Source: Homoserinimonas sp. OAct 916 (lineage in GTDB: Bacteria > Actinomycetota > Actinomycetes > Actinomycetales > Microbacteriaceae). Taken from it: 64,000 nt of DNA. Shown one piece after another: positions 53,952-62,842 of the stretch. A program made the translations under genes and the position numbers. Under the pieces are notes generated by a model. That model ran no database searches. It worked only from the letters and a program-made list of their open reading frames with translations, and was not told where the DNA came from. The stretch spans positions 62,001 to 126,000 of the forward strand of contig NZ_QJHB01000008.1 of the NCBI RefSeq assembly GCF_003260275.1. The letters are read 5' to 3'. How positions within the stretch are numbered: position 1 is the stretch's first letter; every line of letters starts with the position of its first letter.

Positions 53952-54707
53952 TCACCGTCGCCCAGTCCGCATCCAGTCCCGAATGAGTCGCGAGGTTTCG
54001 GCTGGCCGCTCGAGATTGGGGAGATGGCCAGCCCAGGTCAGCTCAATTCGGGTGGCATCGGGTAGCTCGGCCGCCAGGTGGTCGGCGACCGTGTGAAACC
54101 AACTGAGGTCGCAGGCTCCGGACACGACAGTGACCGGGCAGGTGATGCGGGCAAGATCGGTCTGGACATCGCGCTCCTGCACAGCGTCACCGGCGGCGAG
54201 CTGCACGCGAAAGGCATGCGACTGCATCTCGCGGAACAAGTCCCGAGTCACTTCGTCGACCTGCGGCTGCACCCACAGCTCTACGTTGAGCTCGGTTGCT
54301 CCCGCCACGTCTCCGCTCTCCAGGAGCGCGTTCTCCTTCTCGCCGAAACTTCTCAGCTCGGCAGTGGGCTCTACCCCCTGGGCGGCGGCGCAGAGGAGCA
54401 CCAGGGCGCGCACTCGTTTCGGAACGGCGGAGGCGACCTGGAGTGCGATCGCGCCGCCTCCCGACGACGCCACAATGGCAAAGTCTTCGAGGCTCAAACT
54501 GTCCATCAAGCGGGTGATGTCGTCGACATGAGAGAACGGCTCCGATGTCAATGGTGATCGCCCGTAGCCGCGAAGGTCGGGCGCCACCACGGTGAAGTCC
54601 GGCCCCAGGTCCTCGATCTGGGCCTGCCACTGCCTGCTGTCAGTCGCCGTAGAGTGCAGCAACAGCACTGCTGGCCCCATTCCCGCCACGATGTGATGGA
54701 GGATCAT
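53952..54707 (-). CDS. Alpha/beta hydrolase
   Basis: 251 residues. LLLHSTATDSRQWQAQI is the oxyanion segment, the nucleophile elbow is VASSGGGAIAL (Ser in A-S-S-G-G), the late acid is in VVSGACDLSWF and the base is His in WAGHLPNLERP. It resembles 3-oxoadipate enol-lactonase/haloperoxidase-type enzymes, but the substrate is open. ATG overlaps the stop of the HD-GYP/LuxR gene (ATGA), and the kinase-like gene follows by six bases. Confidence 0.85.
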   Translation of the reverse strand: MILHHIVAGMGPAVLLLHSTATDSRQWQAQIEDLGPDFTVVAPDLRGYGRSPLTSEPFSHVDDITRLMDSLSLEDFAIVASSGGGAIALQVASAVPKRVRALVLLCAAAQGVEPTAELRSFGEKENALLESGDVAGATELNVELWVQPQVDEVTRDLFREMQSHAFRVQLAAGDAVQERDVQTDLARITCPVTVVSGACDLSWFHTVADHLAAELPDATRIELTWAGHLPNLERPAETSRLIRDWMRTGRR

Positions 54708-56287
54708 TGGGACTCCACCTCCTTCAGCGGCATCACCAGTCCGTGCTCAAGCGCATAGAGGCTGGCCCCGACCCGGTTGGTCGCTCCGACTTTCGTGTAA
54801 GTCCTCTCGACGTGGTTGCGCACGGTCTTCTCGCTCAGGAATAGTCGGGTGGCGATCTCCCGGTTGGAGAACCCGCGGGAGACCAGTCCCAGCACTTCGC
54901 GCTCCCGCGCGGTGAGCAGGTCATCGCGCCGTAGCCGGGATACCCGGTGCCCGGCACCATCGAGCACCGCGCCCACACATTCGGTGTCGAGCGCGCCGGA
55001 CGCGCACCTGGCGAGCAGGCGCGCCATTGCCTGCTCGGGGTCCAAAGCCTCTCGGTAGGGCCGTGGCTCCAACGCTGACTGGTAGGCGACTGCGGCGGCG
55101 AGGATTCGCTCACTGTGCCCGAGCGTCGACCCGCCAGCGCCAAGCGGATACCCGGTGCCGTCAATATGCTCGTGGTGCGATCGGGCGACGGTGCGCACGG
55201 CGCCCAGCCCGGGGATTCTGTCAAGCACGCGCTCGGTCAGGTAGGGGTGCATCCGCACTCGCTCCCACTCCGATTGGCTCAATTTTCCCGGCTTCGACCA
55301 CACCTGGTTGGAGATGCCAAGCCGGCCAAGGTCATGAAGGTGTCCCGCCCGCTGGAGCGTGCGGATCTCGCTGTTCCCCAACCCGAGCCGCTCACCGGCT
55401 GATGCCGAAAGCGTCGCCACTGCTCGTGAGTGGCCCAGCGCGAAAGGGCATTTGAGGTCGACGAAGTCGCCGATCGCGCAGACCAGTCGGTCGAATCCCT
55501 CATCGGTGAGCTGCACGTCTCGATCGGGTGCGTAGCCAAGGGCTTCTCTCCAGGCATCCCCATCGGGCGCATCGGTAAAGATCTCTTCAGGGGATGCCAG
55601 CACCGCATCGACCACAGCAGGGTCGAAGTGGCCGCCACGCCTGCTCCGGGCCATCGCGCCAACCGCGTCGAGGCCGTACATGCGGTGGTGAACCTCCGCG
55701 ATGTCAGCGAATTGGGCCACCCGCATCTCGATGGGGATCTGGTCTCCGGAGATGCCGGCCGGCAGTCCGTCGCCGTCGTATCGTTCGAAGGTGTAGGCGA
55801 GCGTATTCGCAACCTCGCGCGTCAGACCGATGTGCGCAGCCAGAACTGCCGCTGACGCGCAGTGCGAATGGATCAGCTTCGCGAGTTGCCCGCGGGCATC
55901 CCGGAAGAGCGTGCCCATGACCTTCAGCCGTTGCGGAAGCGGTTCGCCCTTGGCCACGTTGCCGAGCAGAAAGAGCATGTAGGGCATGCCCGACCAGTCG
56001 ACCAGGAAGGCCTCACGCCGCACAGCGATATCGTCGCCGAACCAGCGAGCGTACTCCTGGGAGTCGGCGTGGCATCCGATCCACATCACCAGCGTGACGT
56101 AATAGACGGTGCCGCGCTGCACAGGGTCAAGACCGAGCCGGTCAGAGATTCTGCAGGCGATCGTCGCCGACCGGAGCATGTGCTCGGCGGGCTGACCCAG
56201 CCCGAGGTCGATCGCGACGGAGAGTCCGGCTAACACTTCGGCCCGCCGCGGAAGGAGTTCGATGCCGTTATTTCCCGGACTCGCCAT
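54704..56287 (-). CDS. Tandem HD-GYP phosphohydrolase / LuxR HTH regulator
   Basis: 527 residues in three parts. Residues about 15-205 are a degenerate HD-GYP unit: GCHADSQEYARWFGDD where an HD is expected, and RYDGDGLPAGISGDQIP in place of the GYP motif. Residues about 285-410 are an intact HD-GYP domain with HLHDLGRLGI and HHEHIDGTGYPLG. Residues about 457-520 are a LuxR HTH (LTAREREVLGLVSRGFSNREIATRLFLSEKTVRNHVERTYTKVG). HD-GYP domains commonly hydrolyse cyclic di-GMP; direct fusion to a DNA-binding domain suggests nucleotide-controlled transcription. Overlaps the hydrolase gene by four bases. Confidence 0.88.
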   Translation of the reverse strand: MASPGNNGIELLPRRAEVLAGLSVAIDLGLGQPAEHMLRSATIACRISDRLGLDPVQRGTVYYVTLVMWIGCHADSQEYARWFGDDIAVRREAFLVDWSGMPYMLFLLGNVAKGEPLPQRLKVMGTLFRDARGQLAKLIHSHCASAAVLAAHIGLTREVANTLAYTFERYDGDGLPAGISGDQIPIEMRVAQFADIAEVHHRMYGLDAVGAMARSRRGGHFDPAVVDAVLASPEEIFTDAPDGDAWREALGYAPDRDVQLTDEGFDRLVCAIGDFVDLKCPFALGHSRAVATLSASAGERLGLGNSEIRTLQRAGHLHDLGRLGISNQVWSKPGKLSQSEWERVRMHPYLTERVLDRIPGLGAVRTVARSHHEHIDGTGYPLGAGGSTLGHSERILAAAVAYQSALEPRPYREALDPEQAMARLLARCASGALDTECVGAVLDGAGHRVSRLRRDDLLTAREREVLGLVSRGFSNREIATRLFLSEKTVRNHVERTYTKVGATNRVGASLYALEHGLVMPLKEVESQ

Positions 56288-56330
56288 GGCCTATTCTACT
56301 TCCGCACTGCGCCTCCGGCCACGTGAGTTG

Positions 56331-57071
56331 TCATCCAACCGACTCCATTTCGCGACGCGTTCCAGTTATTTCCACCGCTGCTGAGAACCGGGCTCGTCCG
56401 ACAAAGAACAAACCGCGCTGGGGCAGCCAGAAGTCGCCGAGATGGGTCTGATCCTCCAAGGGGCCAACCGCACCAAAATCGATTCCATCCAGTTGGGCGT
56501 CGCCGCCGACAACTCGCCACACCTTCAGCGGGGCAGCTTTGAAGGCCTGGCCGTTGGGGGTGCGTCCGCGAAGCCTGATCCGCCCGGCCCCCAAAAAAGT
56601 ACCCGCCATGGGCCCCATCGAGGCGAGCACAGCATTGTTGTTCCACGACCACTGCGGCATGGCACCGCTCATCGACGTCATTGCTCGCGTGGCCGATGTT
56701 GCGCCGAGCGCCAGCCGCCATGAGAGGCGAGCACCCATGGTGACGTCTATTTTCCAGTCATCTCGCCAGTTCACTTCTATCGCCGGAACCTGCTCGACGG
56801 CGGTCACCGAGCCGAAGTACCGCGGACAGCTGACACCGGGGTCGGCGGTCGTGAAGATCGTCCACCGACCGGCAGGGTTGCGGTGCCAGATTGCCCGGTA
56901 TGCAGTTCCCAGCGAGGTTGCCAGCATGTCGCGAAGAACAAGGTAGTGCCCACCGGAATACGGCACACCCATCGCGCCATACCCGGTGAAGCGTTCATCA
57001 GATCCTGGTGCCAGTTCTGGGTGCAGCTCGAGTTCGGTTACCCCTTGGCGTGGTGTCGTTATCGTATTCAT
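56331..57071 (-). CDS. Hypothetical protein, 246 residues
   Basis: I do not recognise the family. It is a soluble, beta-rich protein with Trp- and Gly-rich segments (GAMGVPYSGGHYLVLRDMLATSLGTAYRAIWHRNPAGRWTIFTT, WNNNAVLASMGPMAGTFLGAGRIRLRG), no signal peptide and no membrane helix. It ends 43 bases before the HD-GYP/LuxR gene on the same strand, so it is probably the first gene of that four-gene operon. The ribosome site is weak (TGGGGT). Confidence 0.65.
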   Translation of the reverse strand: MNTITTPRQGVTELELHPELAPGSDERFTGYGAMGVPYSGGHYLVLRDMLATSLGTAYRAIWHRNPAGRWTIFTTADPGVSCPRYFGSVTAVEQVPAIEVNWRDDWKIDVTMGARLSWRLALGATSATRAMTSMSGAMPQWSWNNNAVLASMGPMAGTFLGAGRIRLRGRTPNGQAFKAAPLKVWRVVGGDAQLDGIDFGAVGPLEDQTHLGDFWLPQRGLFFVGRARFSAAVEITGTRREMESVG

Positions 57072-57164
57072 GACCCCAGTCTCAATCGACCACCGACAGC
57101 GGGGCCTGAGGCAACCGCCTCAAATCGTGGAGTACATGCCGCATCCCTGACGATGACCGACAGG

Positions 57165-57857
57165 TTATCGGTCGCTCCCTCCGGCAAGGGATTCGCTTGA
57201 CGCGGGCTTCTTACGCTCGAAACTCAGGTGCACCACGCCGGAGGGTGAGGAAGTCGCCTCGATGGCGAACCGTTGCTCCAATCCCTCCAGCCCATCCCAA
57301 AGCCGCTCGCCCCGGCCGAGCACGATCGGCACCAGCACGATGTGCATCCGGTCGACGAGGTCCGCCTCGAGGAACTGCCGGATTGTGATTGCCCCGCCCC
57401 CGATCCGGACGTCCAAACCGCCAGCCAGGGCGCGGGCCTGCTCGAGAGCCGTGGCCGGATCCGCATCCACGAAGTGGAATGTGGTGCCTCCATCCATCGC
57501 CACCGGCGGACGCGGATGGTGGGTGAGGACGATGACCGGCGTGTGGAACACGGGGTTACTGCCCCACCAACCCTTCCAGTCCTCGTTCTGCCAAGGACCG
57601 CGCTGAGGGCCGAACTTGTTCCGGCCCATGATCTCCGCGCCGACGCCCGGTGCCCAGTTGCTCGCGAACGCTTCATCGACGCCATGTGATGCCGCGCTCA
57701 CGCCGTGGATACCCATGTCACGGAATGTCTGCGTCTCGAACGCCCACTCGACCAATCGCGATCCGGCGTGGCCGAAGGGGGCGTCGAGCCGCTGGCCCTC
57801 ACCGGTGGCGAAACCGTCGAGGGAGACAGAGAAGTTGTGCACACGGACCTTCGACAC
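57165..57857 (-). CDS. Dihydrofolate reductase-family (RibD C-terminal-like) reductase
   Basis: 230 residues with the DHFR/RibD-C fold: VHNFSVSLDGFATGEG at the start, EIMGRNKFG, and GGGAITIRQFLEADLVDRMHIVLVPIVLGRGERLW at the NADPH-binding end. AGGAG six bases before the GTG at 57857 fixes the start. Such stand-alone proteins are not true folate enzymes; substrate unknown. It is separated by 93 bases from the next gene downstream on the strand. Confidence 0.85.
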   Translation of the reverse strand: MSKVRVHNFSVSLDGFATGEGQRLDAPFGHAGSRLVEWAFETQTFRDMGIHGVSAASHGVDEAFASNWAPGVGAEIMGRNKFGPQRGPWQNEDWKGWWGSNPVFHTPVIVLTHHPRPPVAMDGGTTFHFVDADPATALEQARALAGGLDVRIGGGAITIRQFLEADLVDRMHIVLVPIVLGRGERLWDGLEGLEQRFAIEATSSPSGVVHLSFERKKPASSESLAGGSDR

Positions 57858-58183
57858 GGGATCTCCTGAGGTGCTTACGAACTGCATTAACTCTAAGATC
57901 TGCTACTGACTCGACGCAAGAAGGAACATCCGCTCTGCAGCAAGGACGTCTTGTTTACACGGGAATCAACCGCGCCACTCGTATTGATGAGTGCCGCGAC
58001 CTGCTTGTCGACTACCGGGTGGTCCAGTCGGCCGGCTGCGGCCTGCGGATCAACCACCCCTTTTTACCGGGGCTGTTCTGCTCTCCACCTCGATACCGCT
58101 TTCTGGTGTTCGGGGACGGCGTCTGGCCGCACCGGCATCGCTTTGCCATCGCGGCGACCGAACGATGATGCAGAATAGTAGCT
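57858..58183. other. Divergent intergenic region, no supported gene
   Basis: 326 bases between outward-facing genes. Open frames crossing it have no ribosome site, and their products are rich in Ser/Arg/Cys like shadow frames. I see no repeat or clear promoter pair. Confidence 0.5.
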
Positions 58184-58828
58184 ATGGATGCGGTCGAGAC
58201 TGTGATCGAAGATTACGTCGTGGCCCTGGGTCGTGCTTTGCATGGTCCCAGCCGAGTTCGGCGTGGCCTGGTTGCCGAGGCTCGCGATCACCTGATCGAT
58301 GCGACCGAGGCGTATGAGTGCGTGGGTTTAGACCGGCGATCGGCCGCCGAACAAGCTGTGCGGGAATTCGGGCCGGTGATACAGGTTGCTCCGACCTATC
58401 AAGCAGTGCTGGCAGTCGCGGCTGCCAGGCGATGTGCGGTCACCTTGCTCGCTCTGTTGCTCCCGCAGGCCTTTTTGTGGGACAAGGGATTGCTACTTGC
58501 CCCGTTGCCGGGCAACGACGCGCAGTGGCTTTCTGCCGTTCTGCACACGACGATCGAGTGGCTCGGCTTCAGCGCATTGATCATCGCCTTCGTCGCGGTT
58601 GCCATTTCGGGCATCGGTCAGCGATGGCTATCTGTGGGGCAACGCTTCGCCCGCTGGACGGGGATTTCTGTCGCCTGCGGAGCCATCGGCTCAGCCGTTG
58701 TCGGCGTAACACTCCTGATCCTGGACAATGACGGTTCAGCGACGGCCTGGATTCTTGTCTCGGTGTTGATGGTGCTGCCGATGGCATGGACGGCAAACAC
58801 TGCTCGCCTCTGTCTGCATGCGGCATGA
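58184..58828 (+). CDS. Membrane protein with permease-prefix-like N-terminal domain
   Basis: 214 residues. The first 75 form a helical domain of the permease-prefix/HAAS type (VETVIEDYVVALGRALHGPSRVRRGLVAEARDHLIDATEAYECVGLDRRSAAEQAVREFG), followed by four membrane helices. Such proteins are usually encoded beside PadR regulators, as here (convergent padR ends 16 bases away). Function unknown; anti-sigma-like or accessory roles have been suggested for relatives. There is no ribosome site before the ATG. Confidence 0.75.
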   Translation: MDAVETVIEDYVVALGRALHGPSRVRRGLVAEARDHLIDATEAYECVGLDRRSAAEQAVREFGPVIQVAPTYQAVLAVAAARRCAVTLLALLLPQAFLWDKGLLLAPLPGNDAQWLSAVLHTTIEWLGFSALIIAFVAVAISGIGQRWLSVGQRFARWTGISVACGAIGSAVVGVTLLILDNDGSATAWILVSVLMVLPMAWTANTARLCLHAA

Positions 58829-58843
58829 ATCGGGCACCGCAGC

Positions 58844-59164
58844 TCAGCTCGGACTGAGCACAGCGCTGACGACTTTGGAGAACGCAACCCACTCCTGTCG
58901 CTGAGTTGCCAGTGCGCGATGCCCCGCCGACGACAGAGCGTACGTGCGGCGCCGACGGCCAGCGGTTGTCGACCATCCGCTAGTGAGGTAACCAGCCGCC
59001 TCCAGACGGCGCAGCGCTGGATAGACCGTGCCGGTGGGTATGTCCAGCTGGCCGCCGCTACGCCCACGGAGGGCCTCGATGATCGCGTAGCCGTGCAGCG
59101 GTTGCTCGTCCACGACGGCGAGGATCAGCGAGTCGAGGTGTCCACGCAGGGCATCAGCCTTCAT
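58844..59164 (-). CDS. PadR family regulator
   Basis: 106-residue winged-helix regulator with DSLILAVVDEQPLHGYAIIEALRGRSGGQLDIPTGTVYPALRRLEAAGYLTSGW, the PadR-s1 signature. Its own start codon lies inside an ATGTAGACAG element that is repeated in the perfect palindrome 30 bases upstream, so it should autoregulate. It is divergent from the membrane protein-multicopper oxidase pair, its probable target. Confidence 0.92.
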   Translation of the reverse strand: MKADALRGHLDSLILAVVDEQPLHGYAIIEALRGRSGGQLDIPTGTVYPALRRLEAAGYLTSGWSTTAGRRRRTYALSSAGHRALATQRQEWVAFSKVVSAVLSPS

Positions 59165-59216
59165 GTAGACAGACTACAGTAGATGTAATAGCATGGCTGT
59201 CTACATGTAGACAGCC
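59162..59216. promoter_or_regulatory. PadR operator region with perfect 22-bp palindrome
   Basis: GGCTGTCTACA at 59195-59205 followed directly by its exact reverse complement to 59216. A further half element CATGTAGACAG at 59162-59172 covers the padR start. The two lie in the 69-bp divergent gap, where one regulator could shut both directions. Confidence 0.75.
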
Positions 59217-59233
59217 TACTCATTGGATCGATT

Positions 59234-59647
59234 TTGATTGACGGCACGAAAGACTCCATCCGACTTCGCAACGTTGTCGGGCTGGCATCATTGAGCCTGT
59301 TGTTACCGGCCCTCACCGTGGTCGTCAACCAACTCGGCAATTCTGCCAGCTCGATCGCCCCTGCGGCCGCCTGGATTTGGCTCCTGATCGCAGCAGCATG
59401 GGTGGTGATCGTCTGGCTCGCCCGTACGGCACGTCCGCTCGCAACCCTCGTGCTGACCGGACTCGTGAGCGGGGCACTCACCGTGCTTGCCGTCGGCGCA
59501 ATCCAACTCGTGTTCTCCGGTTCAATGGATCTGCTGAAGGCACCCATAGGGATCGTCGCGCTCATCGCTCTGGGCACGTTGGGAGGGTTCATCTGCGGTT
59601 TGATCGCATGGGGCCTTCAGTCGGTCACGAAATGGCCGGAACGGTGA
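59234..59647 (+). CDS. Small membrane protein, 137 residues
   Basis: TTG start at 59234. Four hydrophobic helices (LASLSLLLPALTVVV, AAWIWLLIAAAWVVIVWLA, LVLTGLVSGALTVLAVGAIQLVF and IGIVALIALGTLGGFICGLIAWGL). Family not recognised. Its TGA overlaps a GTG of the multicopper oxidase gene (GTGA), so the two are co-translated under the PadR operator. The ribosome site is weak, so the exact start is uncertain. Confidence 0.65.
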   Translation: MIDGTKDSIRLRNVVGLASLSLLLPALTVVVNQLGNSASSIAPAAAWIWLLIAAAWVVIVWLARTARPLATLVLTGLVSGALTVLAVGAIQLVFSGSMDLLKAPIGIVALIALGTLGGFICGLIAWGLQSVTKWPER

Positions 59648-61182
59648 ACGAGTACCCGACCCCGCGGCAACGAAGTCTGCTCGGGCTCGGGATGACGCGA
59701 CGTGAGTTCCTGATCGCCTCGGGCGCTGTGGGATCTGGCATGGTGCTCGCGCTCACGGGCTGCACCCCCAGCCAGAGCACGTTCCCGCCGTCCGGCACGA
59801 CGCCACTGCCCATCCCCCCTCTTGCACCATCCTCGCTTGCAGGCGGGAAACGCACTTTTGTCCTTACCGCTGCGGCAGGCCAGAGCCAGCTCATCTCCGG
59901 CCGCCCAGAAGTACGGACGCCGACCATGGGTTACAACGGCGCCTTCCTTGGCCCAACCCTGCGCGCGCGACACGGTGAGTACATCAGCGTTCACATCCGC
60001 AATGATCTGAGCGCGCCGACAACGCTGCATTGGCACGGCATGCACCTGCCCGCGCTCATGGACGGAGGGCCACATACCCCGATCGCTTCCGGTGAGACAG
60101 GTACCGCCGAGTGGGAGATCAAACAGCCTGCTGCCACGCTGTGGTATCACCCCCACCCACACGGTCAGACCGAGGCCCAGGTGCTGGCGGGGCTGGCAGG
60201 TATTTTTATCATCGATGACGACGCGAGCCTCGCGTCCGGACTGCCTCAGGAGTACGCCGTTGATGACCTCCCGCTCATCCTGCAAGACCGGTTCCTCGAC
60301 TCGGGTGGACACATCGCCCTTGTAGACGGGGACAATGCGCTCGGCACAATTGGCAACACCCTTCTTGCCAACGGCCTCAGCGGAACCCATTTCGACGTCA
60401 CGACTGAGCTGGTCCGGTTGCGCGTGCTCAACGGATGCAGCGCCCGCTTCCTGGACCTGAGCTTCGACGACAACCGCACATTCACGCTTGTCGGTACCGA
60501 TGGCGGCTTGCTGAGCGAACCCGTCCAACTGGGCCACCTGCCGCTCTCCCCGGCAGAACGCGCCGAAATCATCGTGCAGTTCCGACCGGGCGATCGCGTC
60601 AAGTTACGCACCGAACGCCCCAACCTGCCGGGCGGCAACGCCGGAGTCTCCGACATGACTCCGGGCACTTTCACCGAGTTCCGTGCTGCATCCAACATGG
60701 GTACCGCCATGCCGTGGCGACTTCCCACCGACCAGCGGGCTGCGCTGGACGAAGCGAAGTCAGCACACACCCGCACATTCGAACTGAAGATGCCGTTCTT
60801 GAACGGGAAACTTATGGACATGGAGCGCATCGATGCGATTATTCGCGTCGGCGACATCGAGGTGTGGGAGGTGTTCACTACCGATCCCTTTCCACACAAC
60901 TTCCACATCCATGACGTGCAATTCCGCATCCTCGACATCGACGGCGAGCCGCCTCCGTCACACCTCAACGGGTGGAAAGACACGGTTCCCGTCGTACCCG
61001 GACAGAGAACCAGACTTATCACTCGCTTCGAGGACTACACCGACGACCTCATCCCATACATGATGCACTGCCACCTCCTCCGGCACGAAGACCAGGGAAT
61101 GATGGGTCAATTCCTCGTTACAACCGATGGCACAGGGCCCGATCACATCTCCATGAGTCACGAACACAGCGCGCGCCATTGA
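59644..61182 (+). CDS. Multicopper oxidase (CueO/bilirubin-oxidase type)
   Basis: About 512 residues. A Tat-type leader (TRREFLIASGAVGSGM) runs into a lipobox LALTGC, so it is exported folded and probably lipid-anchored. Copper ligands are visible in order: LHWHGMHLP, WYHPHPHGQ, HNFHIHDVQF and MMHCHLLRHEDQGMMG, which includes the type 1 Cys and axial Met. These serve Cu(I) or phenol oxidation with O2. The GTG at 59644 overlaps the upstream stop; ATG at 59632 or 59692 are alternatives. Confidence 0.93.
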   Translation: MNEYPTPRQRSLLGLGMTRREFLIASGAVGSGMVLALTGCTPSQSTFPPSGTTPLPIPPLAPSSLAGGKRTFVLTAAAGQSQLISGRPEVRTPTMGYNGAFLGPTLRARHGEYISVHIRNDLSAPTTLHWHGMHLPALMDGGPHTPIASGETGTAEWEIKQPAATLWYHPHPHGQTEAQVLAGLAGIFIIDDDASLASGLPQEYAVDDLPLILQDRFLDSGGHIALVDGDNALGTIGNTLLANGLSGTHFDVTTELVRLRVLNGCSARFLDLSFDDNRTFTLVGTDGGLLSEPVQLGHLPLSPAERAEIIVQFRPGDRVKLRTERPNLPGGNAGVSDMTPGTFTEFRAASNMGTAMPWRLPTDQRAALDEAKSAHTRTFELKMPFLNGKLMDMERIDAIIRVGDIEVWEVFTTDPFPHNFHIHDVQFRILDIDGEPPPSHLNGWKDTVPVVPGQRTRLITRFEDYTDDLIPYMMHCHLLRHEDQGMMGQFLVTTDGTGPDHISMSHEHSARH

Positions 61183-61262
61183 CAAATCGATTCCTGGTGA
61201 CACCGCTCCCAGACGCTGCGTCCACGCGGTGGTTGAATGGTTTCGTGGCCGGTGACCCTGCA

Positions 61263-61664
61263 ATGAATCGACGGCTGTTGCGTGCACGCGACGCGATGGA
61301 TCGGGACTTCTCGGCGCCGTTGACCGTGCGTGATCTGGCCGCGGTGGCGTGTGTGTCGGAGGCGAACTTCATCAGGTCTTTCAAAGCTGTGTTCGGTGAG
61401 ACGCCGCACCGCTACCTGCAGCGACGTCGAATTGAACGTGCCATGTACTTGCTGCGCACCACCCGCACCAGTGTCACCGACATCTGCATGGAGGTGGGCT
61501 TCTCGAGCCTCGGTTCGTTCTCGCGCACCTTCACGGACATCGTCGGCGAAACACCGTCGCTGTTTCGTCAACGCGCAGCTTTCACTGAGGTGCCGTCCTG
61601 CTTCGTGAGAGCCTGGATGCGACCGAGCAGTTTTGGAGAAGCAGCACCGATCGACGAGCCGTAG
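61263..61664 (+). CDS. AraC family regulator, short form
   Basis: 133 residues with a double HTH: RDLAAVACVSEANFIRSFKAVFGETPHRYLQRRRIERA and TRTSVTDICMEVGFSSLGSFSRTFTDIVGETPSLFR. There is no sensor domain, which is common for AraC proteins encoded beside VOC-family genes. A GTG at 61197 would add 22 residues; GGTGA before the ATG at 61263 is the better site. Ten bases separate it from the VOC gene, its likely target. Confidence 0.88.
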   Translation: MNRRLLRARDAMDRDFSAPLTVRDLAAVACVSEANFIRSFKAVFGETPHRYLQRRRIERAMYLLRTTRTSVTDICMEVGFSSLGSFSRTFTDIVGETPSLFRQRAAFTEVPSCFVRAWMRPSSFGEAAPIDEP

Positions 61665-61674
61665 GGTCATTTCC

Positions 61675-62097
61675 ATGTTCAATGCAATTACCCGCTCCCA
61701 ACTTTTCGTCCTTGACCAGGATGTTGCGCTCGACTTCTACACCAACACACTCGGCCTCGATGTCGTCGCCGACATGGATCTCGGGTTCATGCGATGGCTG
61801 ACCGTCTGCGTGCCCGGTGAACCCGGTCGGGAGATTCTGCTGGAAAGACCTGGCGCACCAGCGATGGACGACACTACCGCTGCGCATGTTGCGGACCTTC
61901 TCAGCAAGGGCGCCATGGGCGGCTGGCTGAGCATCACTACCGATGACGCGAAGTCGACATTCGAGACACTTCGCGATCGGGGCGTCGATATCACCGACGA
62001 ACCGAGCGAGAAGCCGTACGGCATCGATTTCGGTATCCGCGACCCGTTCGGCAACGCCATCCGTATCGGGCAGATGTTCGATTCACAGCAAGGTTGA
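61675..62097 (+). CDS. VOC family (glyoxalase-like) protein
   Basis: 140 residues with the beta-alpha-beta-beta-beta pattern: SQLFVLDQDVALDFYTNTLGLDVVADMDLG and GGWLSITTDDAKSTFETLRDRGVDITDEPSEKPYGIDFGIRDPFGNAIRIGQ. The usual metal ligands (His and Glu) are not all present, so it may bind rather than transform its ligand. Paired with the AraC gene just upstream; related pairs are involved in drug or metabolite sequestration. Confidence 0.88.
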   Translation: MFNAITRSQLFVLDQDVALDFYTNTLGLDVVADMDLGFMRWLTVCVPGEPGREILLERPGAPAMDDTTAAHVADLLSKGAMGGWLSITTDDAKSTFETLRDRGVDITDEPSEKPYGIDFGIRDPFGNAIRIGQMFDSQQG

Positions 62098-62101
62098 ATC
62101 C

Positions 62102-62569
62102 GTGGTCACGAATTCCCAAGCTGTTTCATTCGACACCACGCTGACCGGGATCGGTACCAACACGGGAATCATGGTTCCAGCCGGAGTACTCCACGAACTC
62201 GCCGGCGGCAGGCGTCCCGCGGTCGATGTCGAGGTGAACGGATACTGTTATCGCAGTACGATCGGCGTCATGGCGGGGCAGTCACTCATCAGTGTGAGCG
62301 CCGCCGTCCGCAAGTCCTCCGGTCTCGCGGCCGGAGACCCGATCCACGTCACGATTACAATCAACGAGACTCCCAGAGCCATCGAGATCCCCGCCGATCT
62401 TGCCGATGCACTACAAGCGAATCCCGGAACCGAGGAGTTCTTCGCGACTTTGTCGAACAGCCTCCAGCGGTACCACCTCGACAACATCGCCGGCGCCAAA
62501 ACCGGTGAAACCCGTCAGAGACGTGTCGACAAGACGGTCGCCCTCTTCCTAGAAGGTAAGAGGCGCTGA
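62102..62569 (+). CDS. YdeI/OmpD-associated, DUF1905 protein
   Basis: 155 residues. The N-terminal DUF1905 part is FDTTLTGIGTNTGIMVPAGVLHELAGGRRPAVDVEVNGYCYRSTIGVMAGQSLISVSAAVRKSSGLAAGDPIHVTI. The C-terminal YdeI-type helices are LADALQANPGTEEFFATLSNSLQRYHLDNIAGAKTGETRQRRVDKTVALFLEGK. GTG start four bases after the VOC stop, so it is the third gene of the AraC unit. Function unknown. Confidence 0.85.
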   Translation: MVTNSQAVSFDTTLTGIGTNTGIMVPAGVLHELAGGRRPAVDVEVNGYCYRSTIGVMAGQSLISVSAAVRKSSGLAAGDPIHVTITINETPRAIEIPADLADALQANPGTEEFFATLSNSLQRYHLDNIAGAKTGETRQRRVDKTVALFLEGKRR

Positions 62570-62842
62570 AACCCGGCGCACTGCTCCAAGGAATCGATTC
62601 CGAAACAAGCGAGCCGGACGAACACCGGAAGGCGCATCGAATGCCATTCGTTAACGTGCGAACGACACCGATTTTCAGGCGGGAAGGCGTTCCCCAAACG
62701 GGTCGGCCAGCGCGCCATGGATGCGGGCACACGCTGTGGCAGTCGCTCCAGGGAGTCCGGTCTGAGCCAGGTTCCTCGAGGCGGCTGACCCACGTCTATT
62801 CGAACAGCGTCTATTCGATCAGAGACCTCCACCCCTGAGTGA
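62570..62842. other. Convergent intergenic region, no supported gene
   Basis: A 65-codon plus-strand frame exists but has neither a ribosome site nor protein-like composition. A short duplication (gtctattcgaacagc / gtctattcgatcaga) lies near 62798-62826. Confidence 0.45.

Noticed and set aside
57650-58168. Plus-strand frame between the DHFR-like gene and the permease-prefix gene
   Set aside because: It starts antisense to the DHFR-like gene and its product is Arg/Ser/Cys-rich shadow sequence; no start signal.
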